Made by a program: the position numbers and the translations under genes
Assembly: GCA_947497085.1 (NCBI GenBank)
Contig: CANMFE010000003.1
Span: 62,001-126,000 of the forward strand
Length of the DNA stretch: 64,000 nucleotides
Source: an uncultured Sphingomonadaceae bacterium
GTDB taxonomy: Bacteria; Pseudomonadota; Alphaproteobacteria; Sphingomonadales; Sphingomonadaceae
Direction: 5' to 3'
Notes under the pieces: generated by a model
What the model was told of the DNA's origin: nothing
The model's database searches: none
What the model saw: the letters and a program-made list of their open reading frames with translations, nothing else
Part shown: in pieces, positions 49,698-59,351 of the stretch
Layout of the letters: every line of letters begins with the position of its first letter
Position numbering within the stretch: the stretch's first letter is position 1

Positions 49698-50519
49698 CTA
49701 TTCCTTTGGCGGCATGGGAAAGAATGCCGATGTGCGTTTGACATAATCCGCATATTTCGGACGTGTCTTTTTCATGCCGCGTTCAAGCAATGGCCCGCCG
49801 CTCCATTTCATCAGCGTGAAAGAGAGGAAAATGGGCCCGATAACCGTAGCCAGACCGACCCAGGGATTAAGGTCGAACGCCACCAGCCATATGCCCCACC
49901 ATGCGCAAAAATCACCGAAATAATTAGGGTGGCGCGTGTACCGCCATAACCCAGTGTCTAGCACCTTGCCCTTATTATCCGGGTTGGCACGGAATTTCTT
50001 GAGCTGCCAATCGCCTATTGTTTCAAATGCGGTCCCGGTCAGCGAAATAATAATGCCAATAATGGCGATCGGCCCTAGAACCTGCCCATTATCGGCCAAT
50101 ATACCCACCTGCGCCGGCAGGCTGGTGATAAACAACAGCGGCGCCTGCATCAGAAACACCATGATGAGTGAAGCCACGGCAAAACTCCATCCGCGCTTTT
50201 CCATGACATGACCGATAATCTTTTTATAGCGCGGATCCTCACCCTCTTTCATCCAGCGGGTAAGCAGGTGGATGCCCAGCCTAAGTCCCCAAATCGTCGT
50301 GAGTGACAGCAACACAGCCGCATACACGCCTGTTGCACCTTCGCTGCGGATGGCGAGCAAGTAGCTGAACCACGCCAGTATCACCATGCCGAATGCCCAA
50401 AATGCATCAATAAAGGATACATCTTTCAGGACCAGCGACAGCCCCCACAGGCCCAGAATGGTTACGATCAACTGGGCAAAGTTGATACCCAGAAGAGGCA
50501 TGATATCCGCAAGGCTCAT
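49698..50519 (-). CDS. DUF1295 (steroid 5-alpha-reductase-like) membrane protein
   Basis: 273 residues with six to seven membrane spans. The C-terminal GLWRYTRHPNYFGDFCAWWG is the DUF1295/ICMT-like signature for NADPH- or SAM-dependent membrane enzymes. It overlaps the upstream acyltransferase gene by 4 bases, hinting at lipid modification. Confidence 0.9.
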   Translation of the reverse strand: MSLADIMPLLGINFAQLIVTILGLWGLSLVLKDVSFIDAFWAFGMVILAWFSYLLAIRSEGATGVYAAVLLSLTTIWGLRLGIHLLTRWMKEGEDPRYKKIIGHVMEKRGWSFAVASLIMVFLMQAPLLFITSLPAQVGILADNGQVLGPIAIIGIIISLTGTAFETIGDWQLKKFRANPDNKGKVLDTGLWRYTRHPNYFGDFCAWWGIWLVAFDLNPWVGLATVIGPIFLSFTLMKWSGGPLLERGMKKTRPKYADYVKRTSAFFPMPPKE

Positions 50520-51184
50520 GATGGTTTTTCTCTCTTGTCATTCTGCTCCAGCGCCACCGCAACAATATCATCCATCGCCTTGTCGGGGTGCCTGGGGGTG
50601 ACGCTATTATAGAAGGCGCCAATTTTCTTCATGTCCGCTTCATAATCGCCTGTCGGCATTATCACCGCACCTAACCCGCCTGTCTTCTTGCCATAATCCA
50701 TCATGCCGACAACAATAGGCACCCCTGCCCCGTGCGCGATATGGTAAAAGCCGGTGCGCCACTGCTTGACATTGCTGCGCGTGCCTTCGGGTGCCACGGT
50801 CAGGATGAACTCATCGCGCCGGTCAAATTCGTCGATCATCTGTTGCACGTAATTATGTGAACTTTTGCGCCGCACCGGAATGCCGCCCATCTGCAACAGA
50901 AAATTCCTGAATGGCCATTTGAAAAGCGAGGATTTCGCCATAAAATGGGAGTGGATGCCAAGTGCGCCCGTCAAACCGATGAAATAGAGGAAATCCCAGT
51001 TGCTGGTATGCGGCGCGGCCACAATGACAAAGCGGCGCGGCTGAGGAATTTCACCCACGGCGGTCCATTTCTGCTGCCTGTAAAACCACAGCAACGCGCG
51101 GCGCATAAAACGGGATAGCAGACTGGGCGACGCATCTCCGTATTCATCTCGCTTCGCCCCTGCCATAAACCCGCTCCTCATCAT
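50516..51184 (-). CDS. Lysophospholipid acyltransferase (PlsC-like) family protein
   Basis: About 222 residues. HTSNWD is the H(X4)D catalytic motif and TVAPEGTRS the glycerol-phosphate-binding motif. A GAGAAAAG-like site precedes the chosen ATG (MMRSGF). It is likely to acylate a lysolipid or related alcohol at the membrane, in an operon with DUF1295. Confidence 0.88.
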   Translation of the reverse strand: MMRSGFMAGAKRDEYGDASPSLLSRFMRRALLWFYRQQKWTAVGEIPQPRRFVIVAAPHTSNWDFLYFIGLTGALGIHSHFMAKSSLFKWPFRNFLLQMGGIPVRRKSSHNYVQQMIDEFDRRDEFILTVAPEGTRSNVKQWRTGFYHIAHGAGVPIVVGMMDYGKKTGGLGAVIMPTGDYEADMKKIGAFYNSVTPRHPDKAMDDIVAVALEQNDKREKPS

Positions 51185-51374
51185 ATTATCTTTTCTCAGG
51201 ATATTATTTTTCTCAGGGCATAGAGCCAAGCAGGCATGGTTGGCAATCCATTGTGTGAAAGAAGCCCCGTTGTGGAAAGAGACGCGTTCGCTGCTTGTAA
51301 CCGCCCGAATGCAGCGATAGAATAATGGTAAAGAAAAGCGGCAAAACGCTCAACAGCTAGCAGGATACCTCCCC

Positions 51375-52502
51375 ATGAATGCCATCCCCGTTATTTCGTC
51401 CACCGGCCTGTTTACGCCTCAAAACAGTATTTCCAACGAGGAACTGGTCGAAAGTTACAATGCCTATGCTGACCTGCATAACCGCAAGAATGCGGACGCC
51501 ATCGCGGCAGGCGAGATCGCGGCGCTCGACCATAGCTCAGTCGAGTTTATCGAAAAAGCGAGCGGCATAAAATCGCGCTATGTATTATCAAAAGAACCGA
51601 TACTCGACCCTGAAACCATGTGTCCGCGCCTGCCCGAACGCAGCAACGATGAAATCAGCATATTGGCCGAAATCGGTGTTGCTGCGGCGCGTCAGGCGCT
51701 CGAACGTGCAGGCCGTAAAGCGGAAGATGTAGATGCCGTGCTGTGCGCCTGCTCCAATATGCAGCGCGCATATCCTGCCATTGCGGTCGAGATACAGGAT
51801 GCGCTGGGCATGGAAGACGGCTTTGGCTTTGACATGAATGTCGCATGTTCCTCTGCCACATTCGGCATACAAACCGCGGCGGACTATATCCGTTCGGGCA
51901 GCGCAAAGTCGGTGCTGGTGATCAATCCGGAAATCTGCAGCGGGCACCTGAACTGGCGCGACCGGGACAGCCATTTCATCTTTGGCGATGTGGCCACCGC
52001 CATATTGGTCGAGGCAAAAGACATGGCCCCCGCGTCGCACTGGGAAATATTGGGCACAAAGCTGAAGACGAAGTTTTCAAACAATATCCGCAACAATTTC
52101 GGTTTTCTCAACCGCGCCCATCCCGAAACACGCGATGACGACGACAAGCTTTTTGTCCAGGAGGGCCGAAAAGTGTTCAAGGAAGTCGTGCCGATGGTTG
52201 CTTCGATGATATGCGAACAAATGGATCGTTTCGGCCTGCAAAGCACCGATATGCGGCGGCTCTGGCTGCATCAGGCGAATACCAATATGAACCGCCTGAT
52301 TGCATCCAAGGTGCTGGGCCATGAAGCCAGCGCGGACGAGAGCCCGACCGTGCTTGATACTTATGCCAACACATCGTCAGCAGGTTCGATCATCGCATTT
52401 CACAAGCATAGTGATGACTTGTCCGAAGGCGATACTGGCCTGATCTGTTCATTCGGCGCAGGCTATTCGGCAGGTACGGTGTTCGTGCGCAAAATGGGAT
52501 AG
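51375..52502 (+). CDS. Beta-ketoacyl-ACP synthase III (FabH-like)
   Basis: 375 residues, longer than classical FabH (about 320). Cys in NVACSSATFGIQ, His in LWLHQANTNMNRL and Asn in DTYANTSSAGS form the KAS III triad. The length and the insertion near residues 35-60 fit the PA3286-type long FabH group, which prefers medium-chain acyl-CoA primers. It appears to be a stand-alone gene. Confidence 0.9.
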   Translation: MNAIPVISSTGLFTPQNSISNEELVESYNAYADLHNRKNADAIAAGEIAALDHSSVEFIEKASGIKSRYVLSKEPILDPETMCPRLPERSNDEISILAEIGVAAARQALERAGRKAEDVDAVLCACSNMQRAYPAIAVEIQDALGMEDGFGFDMNVACSSATFGIQTAADYIRSGSAKSVLVINPEICSGHLNWRDRDSHFIFGDVATAILVEAKDMAPASHWEILGTKLKTKFSNNIRNNFGFLNRAHPETRDDDDKLFVQEGRKVFKEVVPMVASMICEQMDRFGLQSTDMRRLWLHQANTNMNRLIASKVLGHEASADESPTVLDTYANTSSAGSIIAFHKHSDDLSEGDTGLICSFGAGYSAGTVFVRKMG

Positions 52503-52529
52503 AGAAATTCTGCAGAGACTGCGACTTAA

Positions 52530-52812
52530 GCGTTGAAGCGTAAGGGCAGCAGGAGTCCTTTATCCCTCACGGCTGTTTTTCGCTGCTGGGAAAAGTCTGC
52601 GGGAACGCGGCGCTTTTTGTGCGTTGAAACGCGCGGCACCGGCCCTCTCCCCCTCCCAACCTCCCGATATACTAGTGGTATTACACTATCGGGAGGTTGG
52701 GAGGGGGAGAGGGCCGGTGCCGCCATATGCCCGAGAGGGCATCAAACAATAACGTGAGTGAGAGCGAACAAAACAGAGTACCCAGCAGCGAAAAACAGCC
52801 GTGAGGGATAAA
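52530..52812. repeat. Modular hairpin element, copy C, with 32-bp terminal inverted repeats
   Basis: TTTATCCCTCACGGCTGTTT and the next 12 bases (52559-52590) are a perfect 32-bp inverted repeat of 52781-52812. Between them are TGCGTTGAAACGC (52620-52632), the perfect 36-bp stem (52634-52669 with 52687-52722) and ATGCCC-GAGA-GGGCAT (52727-52742). GCGTTGAAGCG (52530-52540) lies outside on the left. The loop is the reverse complement of that in copy B (16 of 17), so C is inverted. It lies between convergent genes and fills most of 52503-52848. Confidence 0.88.
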
Positions 52813-52848
52813 ACGATCTACTCTCAAAAAATATACCCGCCGAATATA

Positions 52849-53718
52849 CTAAAACGTATAACTCACACCCGCCGCGCCGAACCATTGGTCCGCATCACCG
52901 CGAATGGATGTCACCGGGCTTGCCGCTGCATCATTTTGCAGGCGCGAATAATTTCCAAGCAGGAAAATCCCCCAGCCACCATCACGTGCGTCACCCGACA
53001 GGTCATATGCACCGATGATGGACGCACCTATGCTTTTCAGGCCGCCTTCGGCTTCAAACACCGGAAGCCCGCTTGCCGCGTTTCCTTCCGGCGTAATCGA
53101 GAAATAGGTATCCGCATAATTGTCATCCACAAACTCTGCCGACGCGGACACAATCACAAACATGGCCGGGCTGAGCGGCGTGTTATAGCTGATCGATGGG
53201 CTTATGACGCTGCCATCATGTGCGCCGGCTACGTCAAAGAGCACGTCTGTCTGCACAGTTATGGAATCAAAGCGATGCAGTATCTGATTGAATTCAAGGC
53301 CGAATGAACCGCCCAGTTCGACCCCCACATCTTCTTCACCCAGCGCACGCACCACCGGATCTTCAATATCCGAATTGCGGTCCAGCCGCGCGCGCACCAT
53401 TGGCCCTGCAATAATATCGACCTTCGCGCGGTCCTTGTCACGCGCCAGATCTACAAACAGACCTGGGCCGCGCGCCGCGAAATCAAACCCGTCGATACTG
53501 CCGCGAATAAGCGGTGCGGGGAAGAAATTATAATCGTCCGATCCGTCATAGGTCGGGCTGTATCCTGCGCCGATACCCAACGTGACATAATCGCCGTCAA
53601 AAACATTTTCCGGCCGCGCAGCCGCTTCGGCAGGGTCCGGCGAATCCGCCTCCTGCGCATATGCGGGCATCGCGCTCGCGATCAGGACGAACGCTGGATA
53701 TAAAAACAGGGGTTTCAA
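52849..53718 (-). CDS. MipA/OmpV-family outer-membrane protein
   Basis: 289 residues with a signal peptide (ends PAYAQE). The mature part alternates beta strands and ends in the outer-membrane signature AAGVSYTF. GDYVTLGIGAGYSPTYDGSD and FVDLARDKDRAKVDIIAGPM are MipA/OmpV-like. Such proteins are barrel scaffolds linked to murein hydrolases. Confidence 0.88.
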   Translation of the reverse strand: MKPLFLYPAFVLIASAMPAYAQEADSPDPAEAAARPENVFDGDYVTLGIGAGYSPTYDGSDDYNFFPAPLIRGSIDGFDFAARGPGLFVDLARDKDRAKVDIIAGPMVRARLDRNSDIEDPVVRALGEEDVGVELGGSFGLEFNQILHRFDSITVQTDVLFDVAGAHDGSVISPSISYNTPLSPAMFVIVSASAEFVDDNYADTYFSITPEGNAASGLPVFEAEGGLKSIGASIIGAYDLSGDARDGGWGIFLLGNYSRLQNDAAASPVTSIRGDADQWFGAAGVSYTF

Positions 53719-53800
53719 GGAATCCTCCGAAATAGTGAAACAGTTTTCTATTCAACGCCGGCCACTACAAAAAGTTGCATATGGCGGCTGTTCCAGCCTT

Positions 53801-54259
53801 TCAGAGGAAATATTTCATCCGCACATTCAGTTTATTTTCGCCCGCCTCTGCATTAAAAAGCGCCTTGGCAAATTTAGGCGGTCCAAACGTGAATTTGGGA
53901 TTGCGCGAAAAACCGATACCTTCCTTGGGAATACCTGCGAAAGTGTCCAGTTTTTCATTCGCGTTTTCGTCATGGAAAACTGCCAGGGCATAGCTGCCTT
54001 GTGGCAGGTTTTTGAACGTCGCCTTTGCTGCATTGGCCTTGGCGCTCGTAAAGCGCGCATTCGGGTCCTTGTCGCAATCGGGAAAATACTGCTTTTGCGT
54101 GGTGAGGCAAAAACGCACCATGCCTTTTGCCGAGCGTAATTGTTCTACATTGACAGTCAGTTTTCCTGTCGGCGCCGCAGCCGGCAATAGAGCCATGATG
54201 GCGATGGCCGCACCGCTTACCATTACTGCGCCAATGCGTGCATTCTTGCTTGCTGTCAT
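53801..54259 (-). CDS. DUF2141 domain protein
   Basis: 152 residues with a signal/anchor (VMVSGAAIAIMALLPAAAPT). The DUF2141 core includes GKLTVNVEQLRSAKGMVRFC, LPQGSYALAVFHDENANEKL and GIPKEGIGFSRNP. The function is unknown; in sphingomonads it often neighbours carotenoid genes, as here, just downstream of the sterol desaturase gene. Confidence 0.9.
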   Translation of the reverse strand: MTASKNARIGAVMVSGAAIAIMALLPAAAPTGKLTVNVEQLRSAKGMVRFCLTTQKQYFPDCDKDPNARFTSAKANAAKATFKNLPQGSYALAVFHDENANEKLDTFAGIPKEGIGFSRNPKFTFGPPKFAKALFNAEAGENKLNVRMKYFL

Positions 54260-54291
54260 TCAGATTACCCCAGTCTGGCCCTTGAGCCGAA

Positions 54292-55038
54292 TTATTCTTG
54301 TGGTTCGGGCCTCGCAAAACTCCCGACACCCTTGTCCGTACCACATAACCGGTCCCAGAAACGGAAATAAAGCCCGTAATTGCAATTATATTGCTCATGA
54401 TGCCGTTGATGATGACTTGCTGTTATCAGCCCTTTTCCTAATGCCCCATGAACCAGAAAACGCGGAAATATTTCCCAGCCCATATGATTGGTGACACCCA
54501 TAAAGGTCATGATGAATAGCACCAGCCCCAGAACCGCGATATGAATGGGAATGAAAAACACCAACAGCGGGATGACAATCGCACCGGTTATTGCTTCGAC
54601 TGGATGAAAGCTCATCGCGGCCCAGGCCGTGGGCGGGCGGCTTTCATGATGCACGGCATGGGCAATGCGGAACCATTTGGGTATGTGCATCCACCGGTGC
54701 GTCCAGTAAAACCAGCTGTCATGCAGGAAGAGGTAGATAAAAAGCGACAGGGGCAGATACCAGAGCGGATAGGCGCTGATATCCGTATATATCCGCGTCC
54801 AACCGAGGTTCTGCCAGCCCCATGCGGCAATGCCCGCGGGAACTCCGTATATCGCCGCCGAGTAAAGCGACCAGCGTATCTCGCGGTTAATCTGCGGGCG
54901 CAATCCTGCATATAGGCCCGGACGGATCAACCGTGTCAGCCACGCAAACCCGCCGCTGGTCAGCAGGTAACGCACTCCGACAATCAGCGTCATGACCAGC
55001 GCAGAAACAAAAATGGCAACAGACATGTCCATTCCCAC
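54292..55038 (-). CDS. Sterol desaturase/fatty acid hydroxylase family protein
   Basis: 248 residues with about five membrane spans and three His clusters that bind a di-iron centre: HDSWFYWTHRWMH, HAVHHESRPP and HHQRHHEQY. Located back-to-back with crtY (79 bases between starts), it may hydroxylate a carotenoid or another isoprenoid/lipid; it is larger than typical CrtZ. The substrate is inferred from context only. Confidence 0.87.
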   Translation of the reverse strand: MGMDMSVAIFVSALVMTLIVGVRYLLTSGGFAWLTRLIRPGLYAGLRPQINREIRWSLYSAAIYGVPAGIAAWGWQNLGWTRIYTDISAYPLWYLPLSLFIYLFLHDSWFYWTHRWMHIPKWFRIAHAVHHESRPPTAWAAMSFHPVEAITGAIVIPLLVFFIPIHIAVLGLVLFIMTFMGVTNHMGWEIFPRFLVHGALGKGLITASHHQRHHEQYNCNYGLYFRFWDRLCGTDKGVGSFARPEPQE

Positions 55039-55117
55039 CGCCTAGCCTATCCCGATTCATGGCGCAAAGCCCAATTGCGGCTTTCCCTCTCCACCATGCT
55101 GGGCTAGGCGGTGGTAT

Positions 55118-56272
55118 ATGGATTCACGGCAATGCGATGTGGCGATATTGGGCGGCGGACTTTCCGGCTGCCTGATCGCGCTTGCGCTGCATCACAGGCG
55201 GCCTGATCTGGACATTCGCATTATTGAAGCTGGCCCAAAATTTGGCGGCAACCATATCTGGTCCTTTTTTGACAGCGACATCGCGGACGAAAACAGGTGG
55301 CTTGTCGAACCGCTTATCCGCCATAGCTGGGATGGGTATGATGTCATCTTCCCGGCCTATCAGCGCACACTTGATGCGCGGTACAACAGCATAACTTCGC
55401 AGCGGCTTGATGCGGTTATGCATGAGCGGCTACCACAGTCCGCACTTTGGTTAGGATGCCGCGTTGCCTCTGCCACATCCACTCAGGTGACACTGGAAAA
55501 CAGTGAAACCATCACCGCCAAAGCCGTTATCGACACGCGCGGCAATGGCGATCTTGATACACTGGACTGCGGCTGGCAGAAATTTATGGGGCAGCAGTTG
55601 CGGCTGGCGCGGCCGCATGGCCTGACGCGGCCGGTTGTGATGGACGCCAGTGTGGAGCAGATTGATGGCTATCGCTTCGTCTATTGCCTGCCCTTTGGTC
55701 CCAATGACATTTTCGTCGAAGACACATATTATAGCGACACACCTGATCTTGATACGCAGGCACTTGCGGCGCGCATTTCCGCCTATGCCGCCGGCAGAGG
55801 TTGGGACGTGGCGAGTGTGGAACGCAGCGAAACGGGTGTTCTGCCCGTTGTCACCGGCGGCGATTTTGAAAAATACTGGACATCAAGCGGTGCGGACATG
55901 GCCAAGGCAGGTGCACGCGCAGGGCTGTTCCATCCACTGACCAGCTATTCGCTGCCCGATGCTGTGCGTTTTGCCGCATATATCGCTGGCCAGGCTGACA
56001 TATCGGGAGGGGCGCTTGCCACAGCCAGTCATGATTACGCAAAACGCCAATGGCAGCATGCCGGCTATTACCGGATGCTCACGAAAATGCTGTTTCATGC
56101 GGCCAGAACGGAGCAGCGCTATATTATCTTGCAAAGATTCTATACCTTGCCTGAAAAGCTGATAAAGCGCTTTTACGCAGGGCAATCGAGCCTGTTTGAC
56201 AAGCTGCGCATACTTGCCGGGAAACCGCCCGTGCGTATCAGCCGCGCCGTTGCGGCCCTGTTGAAACGATAA
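55118..56272 (+). CDS. crtY: Lycopene beta-cyclase
   Basis: 384 residues. The FAD-binding CDVAILGGGLSGCLIALALH, the WSFFDSD motif and FVEDTYYSDTP are CrtY signatures. The enzyme cyclises both ends of lycopene to beta-carotene. First gene of crtY-crtI-LOG-crtB. Confidence 0.95.
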   Translation: MDSRQCDVAILGGGLSGCLIALALHHRRPDLDIRIIEAGPKFGGNHIWSFFDSDIADENRWLVEPLIRHSWDGYDVIFPAYQRTLDARYNSITSQRLDAVMHERLPQSALWLGCRVASATSTQVTLENSETITAKAVIDTRGNGDLDTLDCGWQKFMGQQLRLARPHGLTRPVVMDASVEQIDGYRFVYCLPFGPNDIFVEDTYYSDTPDLDTQALAARISAYAAGRGWDVASVERSETGVLPVVTGGDFEKYWTSSGADMAKAGARAGLFHPLTSYSLPDAVRFAAYIAGQADISGGALATASHDYAKRQWQHAGYYRMLTKMLFHAARTEQRYIILQRFYTLPEKLIKRFYAGQSSLFDKLRILAGKPPVRISRAVAALLKR

Positions 56273-56286
56273 ATAAAGGATAGGTT

Positions 56287-57765
56287 TTGAAAACAGCAGC
56301 AGTGATCGGTGCAGGATTTGGCGGATTGGCGCTCGCCATCCGGCTGCAATCGGCAGGAATCAGGACAACTGTTGTCGAGAGCCGCGACAAACCTGGCGGG
56401 CGCGGCTATTTCTGGATGAAGGATGGCTTTACTTTCGACGCCGGGCCGACCGTTATAACCGATCCGCCCTGCCTGCAGGAATTATGGGCTTTATCAGGCC
56501 ATGACATGGCGGATGATATTGAGCTCATGCCCGTCATGCCATTCTACCGGCTCAACTGGCCCGATGGTACTAATTTCGACTATTCCAATGATGAACTGCA
56601 ACTGCGCGAAGAGATTGGCAAGCTGAACCCCGATGATGTGGCGGGATATGACAAATTCCTGACCTATAGCGCGGGCGTACATGACGAAGGCTATGTCAAG
56701 CTTGGTACCAAGGCATTTCTTGATTTCAAGTCGATGATAAAGGCCGCGCCGGCACTCGCCAAATATCAGGCATGGCGTTCGGTTTATTCAATAGTCTCTT
56801 CGTTTGTGAAATCCGAAAAACTGCGCGAGGCGCTGTCTTTTCATACGCTTCTGGTCGGTGGCAGTCCGATGAAGACCAGCGCGATCTATGCGCTCATCCA
56901 CAAACTGGAAAAAGACGGCGGGGTATGGTTTGCCAAGGGCGGTACCAACCGGCTGGTTGCAGCGATGGTCACGCATTTTGAAAGGCTGGGCGGAGAGATC
57001 CGACTGTCCGACCCCGTCACCGGTATCCAGACACTGGGCGACAAGATTACCGGTCTCACCACTGCGAGCGGGTGGACACAGGAATTTGACGCTGTCGCTT
57101 CGAATGCCGATATAATGCACAGCTACCGTGACCTTCTGGGCGGCACTTTGCGCGGGCAAAAGGAAGCCAAATCTCTTGCAAAAAAGAAATATTCGCCTTC
57201 GCTGTTTGTCGTGCATTTTGGCATCAAAGGCACATGGCCCGGCATTCCGCATCATATGATCCTGTTTGGGCCGCGCTATAAAGGCCTGCTCGATGATATT
57301 TACGAGCATGGCGTGCTGCCACAGGATTTCTCGCTCTATCTGCACCACCCGACCGTCACCGACCCGGACATGGCACCTGAAGGCCACAGCACATTTTATG
57401 TGCTCGCCCCGGTTGCGCATCAGGGCAAGCTGCCAATTGACTGGGATGAAGTGGGGCCGATACTGGAAAAGCGGATATTGGACGAAGTGGGGCGGCGGCT
57501 TATTCCCGACATCCATGACCGGATCGTCACAAAGTTCCATTACACGCCCAAGGATTTCGCATCGGATCTCAATGCGCATCTGGGCAGCGCATTCAGTCTG
57601 GAGCCCACTTTGCAGCAAAGCGCCTATTTCCGCACGCATAACCGCGATGACGTGATACCCAACCTGTATTTTGTGGGCGCGGGCACACATCCCGGCGCGG
57701 GGATACCCGGCGTAGTGGGCAGCGCGAAAGCCACTGCGGAATTAATGTTGGAGGACATGATTTAA
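56287..57765 (+). CDS. crtI: Phytoene desaturase
   Basis: 492 residues with the FAD motif AAVIGAGFGGLALAIRLQSA and the C-terminal carotenoid-dehydrogenase signature NLYFVGAGTHPGAGIPGVVG. It converts phytoene to lycopene. The start is a TTG, supported by AAGGAT 6 bases upstream and by the position of the FAD motif; there is no ATG near it. It overlaps the next gene by one base (TAATG). Confidence 0.96.
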   Translation: MKTAAVIGAGFGGLALAIRLQSAGIRTTVVESRDKPGGRGYFWMKDGFTFDAGPTVITDPPCLQELWALSGHDMADDIELMPVMPFYRLNWPDGTNFDYSNDELQLREEIGKLNPDDVAGYDKFLTYSAGVHDEGYVKLGTKAFLDFKSMIKAAPALAKYQAWRSVYSIVSSFVKSEKLREALSFHTLLVGGSPMKTSAIYALIHKLEKDGGVWFAKGGTNRLVAAMVTHFERLGGEIRLSDPVTGIQTLGDKITGLTTASGWTQEFDAVASNADIMHSYRDLLGGTLRGQKEAKSLAKKKYSPSLFVVHFGIKGTWPGIPHHMILFGPRYKGLLDDIYEHGVLPQDFSLYLHHPTVTDPDMAPEGHSTFYVLAPVAHQGKLPIDWDEVGPILEKRILDEVGRRLIPDIHDRIVTKFHYTPKDFASDLNAHLGSAFSLEPTLQQSAYFRTHNRDDVIPNLYFVGAGTHPGAGIPGVVGSAKATAELMLEDMI

Positions 57766-58346
57766 TGAAAAGAATTGCAGTCTATTGCGGGTCGGCAACA
57801 CCTCAGGATACCAGCTATATCGAAGCCGCAATGGCCGTGGGTGAAGGATTGGCCAGACGCGGTATCGGTGTGGTCTATGGCGGCGGCCGTCTGGGCCTGA
57901 TGGGAGCAGTCGCGGATAGCGCATTGAATGCAGGCGGAGAGGTTATTGGCGTGATACCTGAAGCATTGCGCGGCGCGGAAGTCGCGCATCTGGGCTGCAC
58001 AGAATTGCATGTTGTTGACAATATGCACCAGCGCAAGGCGATGTTCACCGATCTGTCCGATGGTTTTATCAACCTGCCCGGCGGGGTTGGGACGATGGAC
58101 GAGCTGTGGGAAGCTATCAGCTGGGCCCAACTCGGCTATCACCAAAAACCGGTCGGTGTGCTCAATATCAAGGGATATTACGATCATCTGATCCGCTTCA
58201 ACGCGCACATGTCCGACGTTGGTTTCGTGCGTGAACAGCATAAGGGCATCATGATTGTTGATGATAATCTGGACGGCCTGCTCACCAAGATGGAAGCCTA
58301 TGAACCGCACAAGACGATTTTTGCGATGAAAGCGGATGATTTGTAA
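57765..58346 (+). CDS. LOG-family (TIGR00730) nucleotide phosphoribohydrolase
   Basis: 193 residues. The Rossmann signature MKRIAVYCGSATPQDTSYIE and the catalytic NLPGGVGTMDELWEAISWAQ are those of LOG proteins, which release cytokinin-type bases or free nucleobases from nucleoside monophosphates. It is translationally coupled to crtI and lies 3 bases from crtB, so it is transcribed with the carotenoid genes, an association without an obvious metabolic reason. Confidence 0.92.
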   Translation: MKRIAVYCGSATPQDTSYIEAAMAVGEGLARRGIGVVYGGGRLGLMGAVADSALNAGGEVIGVIPEALRGAEVAHLGCTELHVVDNMHQRKAMFTDLSDGFINLPGGVGTMDELWEAISWAQLGYHQKPVGVLNIKGYYDHLIRFNAHMSDVGFVREQHKGIMIVDDNLDGLLTKMEAYEPHKTIFAMKADDL

Positions 58347-58349
58347 GCC

Positions 58350-59282
58350 ATGACAATGACGCGTGCAGACATCGTTGCGCATGCCCGCGATAGCATTGCC
58401 AAAGGCTCCAAATCCTTTGCCCTTGCCTCCAAACTATTCGATCCGCAAACACGCGAACATGCGTGGTTGCTCTATGCCTGGTGCCGCCGCTGTGACGATC
58501 TGGCCGATGGGCAGGATATGGGGCATGGCATGGCGTATGTGGATGATCCCGGCGCACGGCTGGAGGAAATCCGGCGCGAAACACAGTGCGCACTGGACGG
58601 CGAAACCTGCGAAGATCCCGCCTTTTCGGCGCTTGGCATTGTGACAAGTGAATGCAACCTGCCGCGCCGCTATATTGACGATGTCATCGAAGGTTTCGCG
58701 CTGGATGCCCGCGACTGGCGGCCGCGCACCGAAAACGATCTCTACCAATATTGCTACCATGTGGCGGGTGCAGTCGGGCGGCTGATGGCTATCATTATGG
58801 GCGTATCGCCGCAGGATACGAAAACGCTCGACCGTGCCACCGATCTCGGCCTGGCCTTTCAACTCGCAAATATTGCCCGTGATCTGGAAGAGGATGATGC
58901 CGCAGGGCGCTGCTATCTGCCCGAAGAATGGCTGGCCGAAATGGATATTCCGCCCGGTCAGCATATGAAACCGCCCTTTCGGGATAGGCTTGTCATATTG
59001 GCGCAAAGACTGTGCGACAATGCAGAGCTATATGAAGCATCGGCACGGGTCGGGGCTGCGCGATTACCTTTCCGTTCGCGCTGGGCCGTGCTGGCGGCAG
59101 CAGGTATTTATGGCGATATCGCCCGCGAAGTGCGCACGCGCGGTGCGCATGCCTGGGACCATCGCGCTGTCACCGGCAGGGCATCCAAAATCGGCTGGGT
59201 GGCCAAAGCAAGTACGCAGGCGCTGCGACCTGTTCCTGATATTTCGCGCGAGATGCTCTGGACCCATTATGGCGATAATTGA
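58350..59282 (+). CDS. crtB: Phytoene synthase
   Basis: 310 residues of the squalene/phytoene synthase family. The Mg-binding motifs are WCRRCDDLADGQD and ANIARDLEEDDAAGRCYLP. It condenses two geranylgeranyl diphosphates to phytoene. No crtE is visible in the window. Confidence 0.96.
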   Translation: MTMTRADIVAHARDSIAKGSKSFALASKLFDPQTREHAWLLYAWCRRCDDLADGQDMGHGMAYVDDPGARLEEIRRETQCALDGETCEDPAFSALGIVTSECNLPRRYIDDVIEGFALDARDWRPRTENDLYQYCYHVAGAVGRLMAIIMGVSPQDTKTLDRATDLGLAFQLANIARDLEEDDAAGRCYLPEEWLAEMDIPPGQHMKPPFRDRLVILAQRLCDNAELYEASARVGAARLPFRSRWAVLAAAGIYGDIAREVRTRGAHAWDHRAVTGRASKIGWVAKASTQALRPVPDISREMLWTHYGDN

Positions 59283-59351
59283 TGCCGCCTGACTTGCCGG
59301 TCTTCACCGCCATCCTTATCTACATGCAGCGGAGACAGGAAAGGACCGAAT

